Assembly (NCBI GenBank): GCA_028707655.1
Contig: JAQWAN010000034.1
Coordinates: 1 to 11,774, forward strand
From: Bacteroidaceae bacterium
Lineage (GTDB): Bacteria > Bacteroidota > Bacteroidia > Bacteroidales > Bacteroidaceae
Length of the DNA: 11,774 nt
Direction of reading: 5' to 3'
Position 1 is the stretch's first letter. Every line of letters starts with the position of its first letter. Positions 1 to 6,841 of the stretch are shown here, in pieces. The position numbers and the translations under genes were made by a program. The notes beneath the pieces were generated by a model. It was given only the letters and a program-made list of their open reading frames with translations, had not been told where the DNA came from and searched no databases.

Positions 1-286
1 CTTTCTTTTGACGCTTAAGCATCTTTTTATACTCCTTCGCCGCTTTCGCCTCCTCTTTTGCCTTACGTTTTTTCTCTTTTGCAGCTAACTTGGCTGCCTT
101 CTTTTCAGCTTTCTTAGCATTTTTCTTTTCTGCTTTAGTCAGTTCCCTGACCTCCTGTTTTTGCACTACCTCAGTTGAGTCACTTAGAACTACGGTTTGT
201 AGTTTTATTAACTGTACCTCTTCTGCCTGCAAATAGCATAGGTTAACAACAAACAAACAGATCACTACTAATAGTGCTTTTTTCAT
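1..286 (-). CDS. Lysine-rich exported protein, C-terminus cut by window edge
   Basis: This is the first 95 codons of a gene that runs off the left edge. The start is the ATG at 284-286, 16 bp after the stop of the upstream transglutaminase-like gene, so it is probably the third gene of that operon. Residues 1-21 look like a signal peptide: Lys-Lys at positions 2-3, a hydrophobic core, and a plausible cut after Ala21. No lipobox is visible. A short ordinary stretch follows to about residue 47. From residue 48 on the protein is almost only Lys, Ala, Glu and Arg, with many KK and AAK runs, and should be a highly charged helix or coiled coil. Such a segment could bind an acidic partner, peptidoglycan or nucleic acid, but nothing in the sequence decides this. 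I do not recognise the family. That it is a real gene is supported by the signal peptide, the spacing and the uninterrupted frame. Confidence 0.72.
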   Translation of the reverse strand, partial: MKKALLVVICLFVVNLCYLQAEEVQLIKLQTVVLSDSTEVVQKQEVRELTKAEKKNAKKAEKKAAKLAAKEKKRKAKEEAKAAKEYKKMLKRQKK

Positions 287-302
287 AGAATTACTCGTGC
301 TA

Positions 303-2042
303 TTAAAAGTTAATAATTTTTAGGGAAGAATCTCTTAATTTAGGCATCGATTTTCCAACCGGTGCATTAATGTAAGTAGGATCACAAATGACATATTTAT
401 TACCTTTATACAACAACGAATCACCCTTTACATCTCCCTTAGGGAATAAAACAGCAGTAGCCATATGGTTAGGATAATCCACTAACACAACCTCTAATCC
501 CAATAGAGTTCTAATTAAAAAAGAAAATAAAATTGCTCTATCCTCACAATCACAGTAGGGATAATAAAAAGATTCATCCACAAAGAAGGGCTTTTCATAC
601 CCAAATTGATCATCATCGGTTTTATAATCGAACCCAGTTTGAACAAAACGTAGAAGTATACCCGCTGCTACTTGTTGCGTTTTACCTATTATACTCATCT
701 TAAGCACGGGCAATACGGTTTGTAAAAAATCGGTACTCACTGGTGCATGCATATAAACAGGAAATTCACACTGCGGATAATCTTTATAAAAACGGATTAA
801 TTCTTGGGATACTTTCGATCGGACATTAATGGTTGGACGCGCAGATGAATATCGACGTTCTACTTCTTTACCTTTGAAACGTGGTGCTTTATCCATACCC
901 ATCTTTACTAAACGGACTGCTTTGGCAAAATTACTTTTATAGGTATACACCGATTTCTTCACACCTTTCTTTAGTAAGAAATAACGGCAACCGGCATAAG
1001 AAAAATAGGGATAGCCATATAACATGGAATCGGTGGCAACTAAGAGTGCTAATTGTTGTCCAGCACGAGCTATCTTTACATTATAACCGCATTGTGCAAG
1101 TAAAAAGGATTGCAAAACAACTTGTTCACTAGCATCGGTATAAAAGGAATGTGCTATCTTCTCTGTTAGTTTCACCATGCCCCAATCGCCTAAAGAAAGC
1201 TGTAGCTTAATTTTCTGACACGCCTCTATGATTGGAGAATAACGAAGATTTGCTAATTTTTGCCAGGCAGTAGCCACCTCTTTTTCTTGGATAGAGGAAA
1301 GAGAGAAGCAGTGACGTAGCGTATTCTCAAACGAGAAGGTATTGCCATAAAACAAAACAGATACGGTTCCTGTGGCTGCGCTTGTAGCAGTTGGAATGGT
1401 CACCTCTTTTTCCGTAACGGGTACAACGGGTGTTGGTGTTGCGGGTAAAGGTACAACTGTTTTCTGTACAACTTGTACAGGTGGAGAAATAGGTTTTTCT
1501 TGCTCTGCTGGTGTAGACACACGCTCTACAATATCCAAATCGGGCAAAGAGGGTACCTCTTTTTCTACTGAAACGGGAGGTGTTGGCACCTGCTCTTTAA
1601 CTACAGCAGGTGCTTTATCTACCTCGTTCGATGTGGGAATACGATTGGGTGATTTTAGTTTTGCAGACAATTCACTGTCTAAGACGTTCTGCACAACTGT
1701 ATGTGTTTTTGCGCCTTTGGCTTGTTGATATGCCTTTCCCTCTATAACCCTATTTGAATCGATTTCTACAACGCGATTTAATGGCTTAACAGCAGCTGAA
1801 TCAGCTGAAAAATAGACAGGTTTTTTGGGCTCTAATTTAACTTTCCGATATGTTGGTTTCTGTATATCACATTCTACCCACTTCGTTTTTAAAAGTGTTA
1901 CAAATTCCTTGTCGTATTTATCAATATACGACTGGAATTCTTTTTCATAGACTGCTGCCCGCTTTTCAAATTCTTCTTGCGTGTGCTGTGCAAAACCAAA
2001 AAGGGGAAGAAAGGCAACAAAAAAAACGGCTCTAATTCTCAT
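303..2042 (-). CDS. Secreted transglutaminase-like (papain-fold) protein with proline-rich linker
   Basis: A 579-residue exported protein. Residues 1-18 form a signal peptide (MRIRAVFF, hydrophobic, ending GFA), with likely cleavage before Gln19. Residues 20-60 are charged and probably helical. Residues 143-222 are rich in Pro, Val, Thr and Glu and look like a flexible linker. The C-terminal part, about residues 435-565, has the order expected of a transglutaminase-like cysteine peptidase or transferase. Cys499 lies in CEDRA, His526 in PNHMA, and Asp554 in CDPTY, so a full Cys-His-Asp triad is present. Residues 255-360 resemble a second, inactive copy of this fold (see findings). The gene lies 26 bp after the lipoprotein gene and 16 bp before a lysine-rich exported protein, so the three are probably co-transcribed and act in the envelope. 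The substrate is unknown; peptide cleavage, cross-linking or simple binding are all possible. The fold call is fairly firm, the activity is not. Confidence 0.8.
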   Translation of the reverse strand: MRIRAVFFVAFLPLFGFAQHTQEEFEKRAAVYEKEFQSYIDKYDKEFVTLLKTKWVECDIQKPTYRKVKLEPKKPVYFSADSAAVKPLNRVVEIDSNRVIEGKAYQQAKGAKTHTVVQNVLDSELSAKLKSPNRIPTSNEVDKAPAVVKEQVPTPPVSVEKEVPSLPDLDIVERVSTPAEQEKPISPPVQVVQKTVVPLPATPTPVVPVTEKEVTIPTATSAATGTVSVLFYGNTFSFENTLRHCFSLSSIQEKEVATAWQKLANLRYSPIIEACQKIKLQLSLGDWGMVKLTEKIAHSFYTDASEQVVLQSFLLAQCGYNVKIARAGQQLALLVATDSMLYGYPYFSYAGCRYFLLKKGVKKSVYTYKSNFAKAVRLVKMGMDKAPRFKGKEVERRYSSARPTINVRSKVSQELIRFYKDYPQCEFPVYMHAPVSTDFLQTVLPVLKMSIIGKTQQVAAGILLRFVQTGFDYKTDDDQFGYEKPFFVDESFYYPYCDCEDRAILFSFLIRTLLGLEVVLVDYPNHMATAVLFPKGDVKGDSLLYKGNKYVICDPTYINAPVGKSMPKLRDSSLKIINF

Positions 2043-2068
2043 TATTCACACTGTTTAAATCTATTGAC

Positions 2069-2629
2069 CTATTTGGTTGTGGCAACTCGTTTCTCAAAAA
2101 GTTCTTTAAATTTATCGTAATTGAAATCTAAATCATCTTTATCATCCATAGAAATCTTTGCATTAAGCTTTGACATCAATTCCGATAAAGACATCTCAAC
2201 AGCTACATATGAACGATACATACCATCGTCTGCCTTTGTTGTCTTATCACAAATGATACGCACATTACTTAATTGTTGGTCAACAATGGTACGTGTCATA
2301 TCTTCAAAACGACGTTTGCTATCTTCCATCTCCTCTTTCTGATAAGAAACATAGTAATCATCCGCTACTTTTTTTATGGTCGATTTAATATTACTAGCTA
2401 ATTTGGACTTAGCCGATAGCAACGCTTTTTTCTTAGAAAGACTTAAGCTGGTTGAAATAGCCATGTCAGAAGCACGCATAAAATCGGGAGTAGATACAAA
2501 CTCTACACCAGAGCATGGCACTAAAACTTCTTTTTCTCCTTGAGCACTTAACGGTGCTTTTGAACTACCACATCCTACTAAAAAGCAAGACAAAATGGCA
2601 ACACTAACAAAATTCTTTATAACATTCAT
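2069..2629 (-). CDS. Putative lipoprotein, possibly LPP20-like
   Basis: A 186-residue protein with a clear lipoprotein signal. A short basic N-terminus and hydrophobic stretch end in LVGC, with Cys20 as the predicted lipidated residue, followed by GSS. The mature part has an Ala/Lys-rich helix at about residues 67-90, in which SLSLSKKKALLSAKSKLA is followed by an amphipathic segment. Next come a charged helix and a beta-like stretch at about 140-152 (YRSYVAVEMSL). This layout recalls the LPP20 group of small outer-membrane lipoproteins, but the match is by eye and weak. It is the first gene of a likely three-gene envelope operon with the transglutaminase-like protein and the lysine-rich protein. 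The start at 2627-2629 is supported by the signal sequence beginning directly there. The function is unknown. Confidence 0.75.
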   Translation of the reverse strand: MNVIKNFVSVAILSCFLVGCGSSKAPLSAQGEKEVLVPCSGVEFVSTPDFMRASDMAISTSLSLSKKKALLSAKSKLASNIKSTIKKVADDYYVSYQKEEMEDSKRRFEDMTRTIVDQQLSNVRIICDKTTKADDGMYRSYVAVEMSLSELMSKLNAKISMDDKDDLDFNYDKFKELFEKRVATTK

Positions 2630-2741
2630 AATACGTTCTATTTATATAGTAAAACTTAAATAATGTTCGCAATATACGACTTTTTAACAAAAGAAGGGAA
2701 ATAATCAGCAATTAAAGTGAATATTAGTGATTTTTATTGCC
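2630..2741 (-). promoter_or_regulatory. Upstream region of the envelope operon, promoter not resolved
   Basis: This AT-rich gap lies between the terminator of the KamA-like gene and the lipoprotein start, and must hold the promoter of the envelope operon if the terminator works. Read on the minus strand it contains TATATTGC, which is one base off the Bacteroidetes -7 consensus TAnnTTTG, at about 2670-2677. A TTTTG lies only about 11 bp upstream of it, which is too close for a normal -33 element. No second candidate is better. I see no operator-like repeat. Confidence 0.3.
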
Positions 2742-2780
2742 AAAAAAAAAGCAGTCTGCAAGATTTAACTTACAGACTGC
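2742..2780 (-). terminator. Intrinsic terminator of the KamA-like gene
   Basis: A hairpin with arms at 2751-2762 and 2769-2780 and a 6-nt loop. On the minus strand it is followed directly by nine T (2742-2750 are nine A on the plus strand). Eleven of the twelve pairs are Watson-Crick. The remaining pair, 2759 with 2772, is a G-U wobble in minus-strand RNA but a C-A mismatch in plus-strand RNA, so the structure fits minus-strand transcription. It sits 56 bp after the stop codon at 2837. This is the clearest regulatory signal in the window. Confidence 0.88.
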
Positions 2781-2836
2781 TTTGCTTTAAATTTACTAGA
2801 GTAGTATAGTCTAAACAGTTGATTTACAACAAACTA

Positions 2837-4939
2837 TCAATTTGAATATTCATAGAGTGGGAAAACTTTAGCAGTTTCCGCAGAGGTATACAACCAAATG
2901 TCTGTATACCAATTTATTTCTTCGCCCATTTCCTCCATCTGCTTTAAATAAGCAGCAATAGATTTACTTTCTGCTATATTAACACAGCCTAAACGGTCAA
3001 TAACCGTGCTATGTCGACGAGTACGGTCATGATTAAATTCTAAAATACGCTCTCCTGTTGGTCTATAACCAATTAGACGATAAGTCATACTCTTACCAAC
3101 ACCAGGGAGATTCAATACATTTCTATCCGTTGCCAAGAAGGGCAAGTTATATTTTTTCATAAAATGTTGCATCACAAGTGCAGGCGATTCATGTTCGCCA
3201 GAGAGTTGTTCACATAGCTCTTCTTGCTGTTTCTCATTTAATAAACCACATGCTTTTTCGACTGCTCGTTCTTGAACAGAACGTTCAATAGGAGAAAAAA
3301 CAGCGGTGTTTTCTCTAAATCCTTTTACCGAGAAGGTATAATAGGGCAAAATGCCTAAACGATTTAAAGCAGCACGTAATGGCGTTGTATGTCCTAAACG
3401 AGAAGCTGATGTATTAAAAACGAGTTGATTCGTAATAGTCCAACCAGAAGATAAAATCATCTGAACAGCTTTCTCTGCCTCAGGTGTAATTTCAAGGGGA
3501 GATTGGAAATGGGTTTGTAGAATAAACTGATCTATACCAACTTTCATTGCCTCTTTTCTAAAAGAGGTTAAAATCTCAATAAGTTCGGCATCAATACGCA
3601 TAGGCAAATAGGCTAATAATCTTGATCCTAGTCTTACGCGTTTTAATTCGGCTAATTTTTCGTTCTCCGGACGCTTAAAATTGGCCTCTCGCTTACGCGT
3701 TGCCATTAAAAGCACTTTATTCAAGAGTTCTTTCAAACTTTTGTTCTGTGCCATTAACGCATCTCCACCTGTAATTAAAATATCTTTTAGGTCTTTGTCT
3801 TCTTCAAAAAAGGTCATTAACCGTTTTAGTTTGGCATTCCATGTTTCTTTTGGCTTCAATTTTTTCAAATCGAAATTCAAATGACCACTTTGAAAATCGT
3901 ACATTCGTTGACAAGATGCACAAAGTCCGCCACATGCACGTCCCATCGTATCGGGAATTAAAATAGCTACTTCAGGATATCTACGATGAACATTTCCTCC
4001 TTCGGGTAATATCCAACCTGCAGCATTTGGCTCGCCAGGAACCACCACATCTTCACGTTCCCAGGCCTTAATATGGCCAAAGGTGTCAACGAGTTCGGGA
4101 GAATAAAAGATATAGGATCGGATGGTTGTATCATCATATCCTACTTCATTAGCGGTGAGTAGGGATAGATAATAAGGAGTAATAAAGAAGGGCATCCCCT
4201 TTTCTTTGGCAGTATGAAATAGATTCATGGACGCTTCACTCAAAGAGTTTTCAAGAAATTCATTAAGCTCATCGGGGTCACGAATAGCTACAGATAATTG
4301 AAAATAATGGTCGTTCCACCAACTAGAAACAGCTTGTAATTTATCTGCGTGCGTCATTCCTTCAGAGAAAAGATATTTACTTCGGCCAGCTGCTTTTCTG
4401 CGTTCAATTTTTGCTACTAAAAGCGGCAACATACGTTGTTTGTTGGCTTGCACAATAGTTTGTACCACTGGTTCGAGGGCTGTAGGCCATCTATCCATCA
4501 TCTTTATGACTTGCTCACGAGAGATAGAAGACAAGGAGGGATGCTCCAAACTATAGAATAAATAAAAGAGGTCAATATACAGGTCTGTAATTGGTAGAAA
4601 GGATTCTTTCTTTAGAAAATCTAATAAAAGATGTAAACTTTTTAATTGGATATTACTCTCTGTAGACAATTCATAAATTTCTCTTCCTTCAAAATCAAGA
4701 AGCGTTTTAATCGTTGCAACAGCAGCTGCGTTTTTTGTCTTAAATTGGTCTAAATAATCAATTAAAAATATTTGAAAATCAGCGTATAATTCACATTGCA
4801 TTGCATTTTTGCACAAAACAGGGAGATAGGACTCGTAGAGAGACCTTAATTTTTCAACATCTAAATAAAGATTTTCCTTCAAATTCATACGGATAGGTTT
4901 AAAAACATTACTAAAACCTAGGCAATAAATAAATATCAT
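2837..4939 (-). CDS. KamA-family radical SAM / PLP aminomutase-like protein
   Basis: A 700-residue relative of lysine 2,3-aminomutase, which moves an amino group from C2 to C3 using an [4Fe-4S]-SAM radical and pyridoxal phosphate. The cluster-binding motif C336-x3-C340-x2-C343 (ACGGLCASC) is intact. ITGGDAL at 389-395 matches the family's GGDPL motif. PGVGK at 612-616 corresponds to the PLP-binding PGGGGK loop, making Lys616 the likely PLP lysine. The Cys motif lies about 200 residues further in than in the roughly 416-residue clostridial enzyme, so there is a long N-terminal extension, mostly helical in appearance. Asn610 stands where lysine aminomutase has a substrate-binding Asp, so lysine may not be the substrate. 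The first 17 codons are hydrophobic and unconvincing; Met18 (ATG at 4886-4888) is an alternative start. The gene appears to be transcribed alone. Family call firm, substrate unknown. Confidence 0.88.
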   Translation of the reverse strand: MIFIYCLGFSNVFKPIRMNLKENLYLDVEKLRSLYESYLPVLCKNAMQCELYADFQIFLIDYLDQFKTKNAAAVATIKTLLDFEGREIYELSTESNIQLKSLHLLLDFLKKESFLPITDLYIDLFYLFYSLEHPSLSSISREQVIKMMDRWPTALEPVVQTIVQANKQRMLPLLVAKIERRKAAGRSKYLFSEGMTHADKLQAVSSWWNDHYFQLSVAIRDPDELNEFLENSLSEASMNLFHTAKEKGMPFFITPYYLSLLTANEVGYDDTTIRSYIFYSPELVDTFGHIKAWEREDVVVPGEPNAAGWILPEGGNVHRRYPEVAILIPDTMGRACGGLCASCQRMYDFQSGHLNFDLKKLKPKETWNAKLKRLMTFFEEDKDLKDILITGGDALMAQNKSLKELLNKVLLMATRKREANFKRPENEKLAELKRVRLGSRLLAYLPMRIDAELIEILTSFRKEAMKVGIDQFILQTHFQSPLEITPEAEKAVQMILSSGWTITNQLVFNTSASRLGHTTPLRAALNRLGILPYYTFSVKGFRENTAVFSPIERSVQERAVEKACGLLNEKQQEELCEQLSGEHESPALVMQHFMKKYNLPFLATDRNVLNLPGVGKSMTYRLIGYRPTGERILEFNHDRTRRHSTVIDRLGCVNIAESKSIAAYLKQMEEMGEEINWYTDIWLYTSAETAKVFPLYEYSN

Positions 4940-4968
4940 CTTATTTTCTCACACTAGGGAAACTTACC

Positions 4969-4995
4969 CAAATATACAGAAAAAAATTGGACAAA
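4969..4995 (-). promoter_or_regulatory. Bacteroidetes-type promoter for the KamA-like gene
   Basis: Minus-strand TATATTTG at 4969-4976 is a perfect match to the Bacteroidetes -7 element TAnnTTTG. A TTTG at 4992-4995 could be the -33 element, but the 15-bp spacer is shorter than usual. TTTC at 4997-5000 gives a 20-bp spacer with a weaker match. The site lies between the rnhB stop and the KamA-like start, exactly where a promoter is needed. Transcription would start near 4962, upstream of both candidate start codons. Confidence 0.55.
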
Positions 4996-5013
4996 TGAAA
5001 CATTTTTCATCCT

Positions 5014-5622
5014 TTAACGACTAAAATCGATAGATAATTGCCCATCTCCTAGCAAATTAAAGCTTTTTCTGTGATAGAAAGATACTCCGTGTTCTTTTAT
5101 ACCTACTCTATGTTTTAGAGTTGGATATCCTTTATTGTGTTCCCAATCATAAAAAGGGAGCTCTTGATGTAGTGAAAGCATATAATCATCTCGATATGTT
5201 TTAGCCAAGATAGAGGCTGCAGCAATGGATAAATATTTTCCATCGCCTTTTACAATTGTGGTATGTGGAATATCTTTATAGTTTTTAAAGCGGTTTCCAT
5301 CAATAATTAAATGCTGGGGAAGGATAGATAGTTTTTCGATGGCACGATGCATGGCTAGTATGGATGCATTGAGAATGTTTATTTTGTCTATTTCACTTGG
5401 TAAAACAACACCAACAGCCCAAGCCAAAGCATCTCGCTGAACAATCTCACGCAAAAGTAATCGTTTAGGTTCGGATAACTTTTTGGAATCGTTCAGTAGT
5501 TCATTTTGATAATCTGGAGGAAATATTACTGCAGCTGCATAAACAGCTCCAGCTAAACATCCCCGTCCAGCTTCATCACACCCTGCTTCTATTGTATAGG
5601 GTAAATAGTAGGATTCTAACAT
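5014..5622 (-). CDS. rnhB: Ribonuclease HII
   Basis: A 202-residue enzyme that cuts the RNA strand of RNA-DNA hybrids and removes single ribonucleotides from DNA using divalent metal ions. The acidic active site is complete by motif. Asp16 and Glu17 lie in GCDEAGRG, whose GRG also contacts the hybrid. Asp108 lies in LIIDGN and Asp127 in KGDGKY. NDSKKLS at 44-50 and SILAKTYRD at 137-145 are further family signatures. The length is normal for a bacterial RNase HII. The ATG at 5620-5622 lies 3 bp after the sufS stop, so it is probably the last gene of the cvpA-suf run. The pairing with suf genes looks like operon convenience rather than shared function. Confidence 0.95.
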   Translation of the reverse strand: MLESYYLPYTIEAGCDEAGRGCLAGAVYAAAVIFPPDYQNELLNDSKKLSEPKRLLLREIVQRDALAWAVGVVLPSEIDKINILNASILAMHRAIEKLSILPQHLIIDGNRFKNYKDIPHTTIVKGDGKYLSIAAASILAKTYRDDYMLSLHQELPFYDWEHNKGYPTLKHRVGIKEHGVSFYHRKSFNLLGDGQLSIDFSR

Positions 5623-5625
5623 CTA

Positions 5626-6840
5626 TTAGAACATTTTTGCTACGCGTTGAATACCTTGTACTAAACTATCTATTTCCTCTTTGGTATTATAAATGGCAAA
5701 CGATGCACGCACCGTACCTTCTACACCTAAGCGATGCATAAGAGGTTCTGCACAATGGTGACCGGTTCGTACAGCAATACCTAAACGATCAAGTAAAGTG
5801 CCCATATCAAAATGATGTATATCTTTCACTGCAAAAGATATAACGGCGTCTTGCTGTTTAGCAGCACCAAAGAAACGCATTCCATCCACATGAGCCAATT
5901 GTTCAAGTGCGTATTGTAGCAACAAAGATTCCTGTTTTTGAATCGCCTCAAATCCAATAGAATCAATATAATCAATAGCGCTTTTCAAAGCGGCATTACC
6001 AACAAAATCGGGTGTTCCTGCCTCAAATTTATAGGGTAGCTCATTAAAGACCGTTTGTTCAAAAGAAACCGTATGGATCATTTCTCCACCAACTTGATAG
6101 GGTGGCATCTGCTCTAACCACTTCTCTTTTCCATATAATATACCCACGCCGGTAGGTCCATACATCTTATGTCCAGAAAAGGCATAAAAATCGGCATCTA
6201 AATCTTGTACATCAACAGGCATATGCGCAACAGCTTGTGCCCCATCAACTAAAACAGCAACACCATGTTGGTGTGCTATTTTAATCATTTCTTTAATGGG
6301 ATTGACTGTTCCAAGTACGTTAGAAACCTGCATAACAGAAAGGAGCTTGGCTTTATCCGAAAAAAGCTTTTGATACTCCTCCAATAAGAGCTCTCCACTG
6401 TCGCTCATCGGAATAACTTTCACAACAACACCTTTTTTGGCAGCCTGCAATTGCCAAGGAACAATATTACTATGATGCTCCATGGTGGATATAATAACCT
6501 CATCTCCGGCTTGCATAAAGGCATCGGTAAAAGAGGATGCTACAAGATTTATCGATTCCGTTGTTCCTTTGGTAAAAATGATCTCGTTACTCGACTTGGC
6601 ATTAATAAAATCTTTTACAGAAAGTCGAGCATCCTCCATTTTTTGTGTAGCTTGCTGAGAAAGATAATGAATACCGCGATGTACATTCGAGTTGCAATGC
6701 GCATACATATCACTAATGGTATCAATAACACATTTAGGACGTTGCACCGTAGCTGCATTATCTAAATAAACCAATGGATGGTTATATATTTTCTCCTCTA
6801 ATATAGGGAAATCAGCTCTTATTTTACGACTATCAAACAT
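5626..6840 (-). CDS. sufS: Cysteine desulfurase SufS (group II)
   Basis: A 404-residue PLP enzyme that takes sulfur from L-cysteine, giving alanine and an enzyme-bound persulfide for Fe-S cluster assembly. The PLP lysine is Lys225 in FSGHKMYGPTG. His122 and His123 (TMEHHSN) and Asp199 with Gln202 (VDGAQ) form the cofactor pocket. The persulfide cysteine is Cys363 in RTGHHCAEP, the short-loop group II form. Numbering is within one residue of E. coli SufS (Lys226, Cys364). The ATG lies 1 bp after the sufD stop, which indicates tight co-transcription. Group II enzymes usually need a SufE or SufU partner for good activity, and none is encoded in this window. Confidence 0.96.
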   Translation of the reverse strand: MFDSRKIRADFPILEEKIYNHPLVYLDNAATVQRPKCVIDTISDMYAHCNSNVHRGIHYLSQQATQKMEDARLSVKDFINAKSSNEIIFTKGTTESINLVASSFTDAFMQAGDEVIISTMEHHSNIVPWQLQAAKKGVVVKVIPMSDSGELLLEEYQKLFSDKAKLLSVMQVSNVLGTVNPIKEMIKIAHQHGVAVLVDGAQAVAHMPVDVQDLDADFYAFSGHKMYGPTGVGILYGKEKWLEQMPPYQVGGEMIHTVSFEQTVFNELPYKFEAGTPDFVGNAALKSAIDYIDSIGFEAIQKQESLLLQYALEQLAHVDGMRFFGAAKQQDAVISFAVKDIHHFDMGTLLDRLGIAVRTGHHCAEPLMHRLGVEGTVRASFAIYNTKEEIDSLVQGIQRVAKMF

Positions 6841-6841
6841 A

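Noticed and set aside
1372..1728. 118-codon plus-strand open frame with a Thr/Gly/Ser-rich product
   Set aside because: It lies wholly opposite the proline-rich linker of the minus-strand transglutaminase-like gene, and its odd composition mirrors that low-complexity stretch. It has no recognisable domain.
4907..4920. TAGGTTTT inside the KamA-like 5' end as a second -7 element
   Set aside because: It lacks the final G of TAnnTTTG and a placed -33 element, and a better promoter lies about 60 bp upstream.
4980..5010. Possible terminator after rnhB: 6-bp stem (4995-5000 with 5005-5010) and a T7 run on the minus strand
   Set aside because: The stem has only one G-C pair and lies 8 nt from the T run. 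The same bases are better explained as part of the promoter of the KamA-like gene.
6451..6765. 104-codon plus-strand open frame opposite sufS
   Set aside because: It is antisense to well-conserved sufS coding sequence and its product has no family features.
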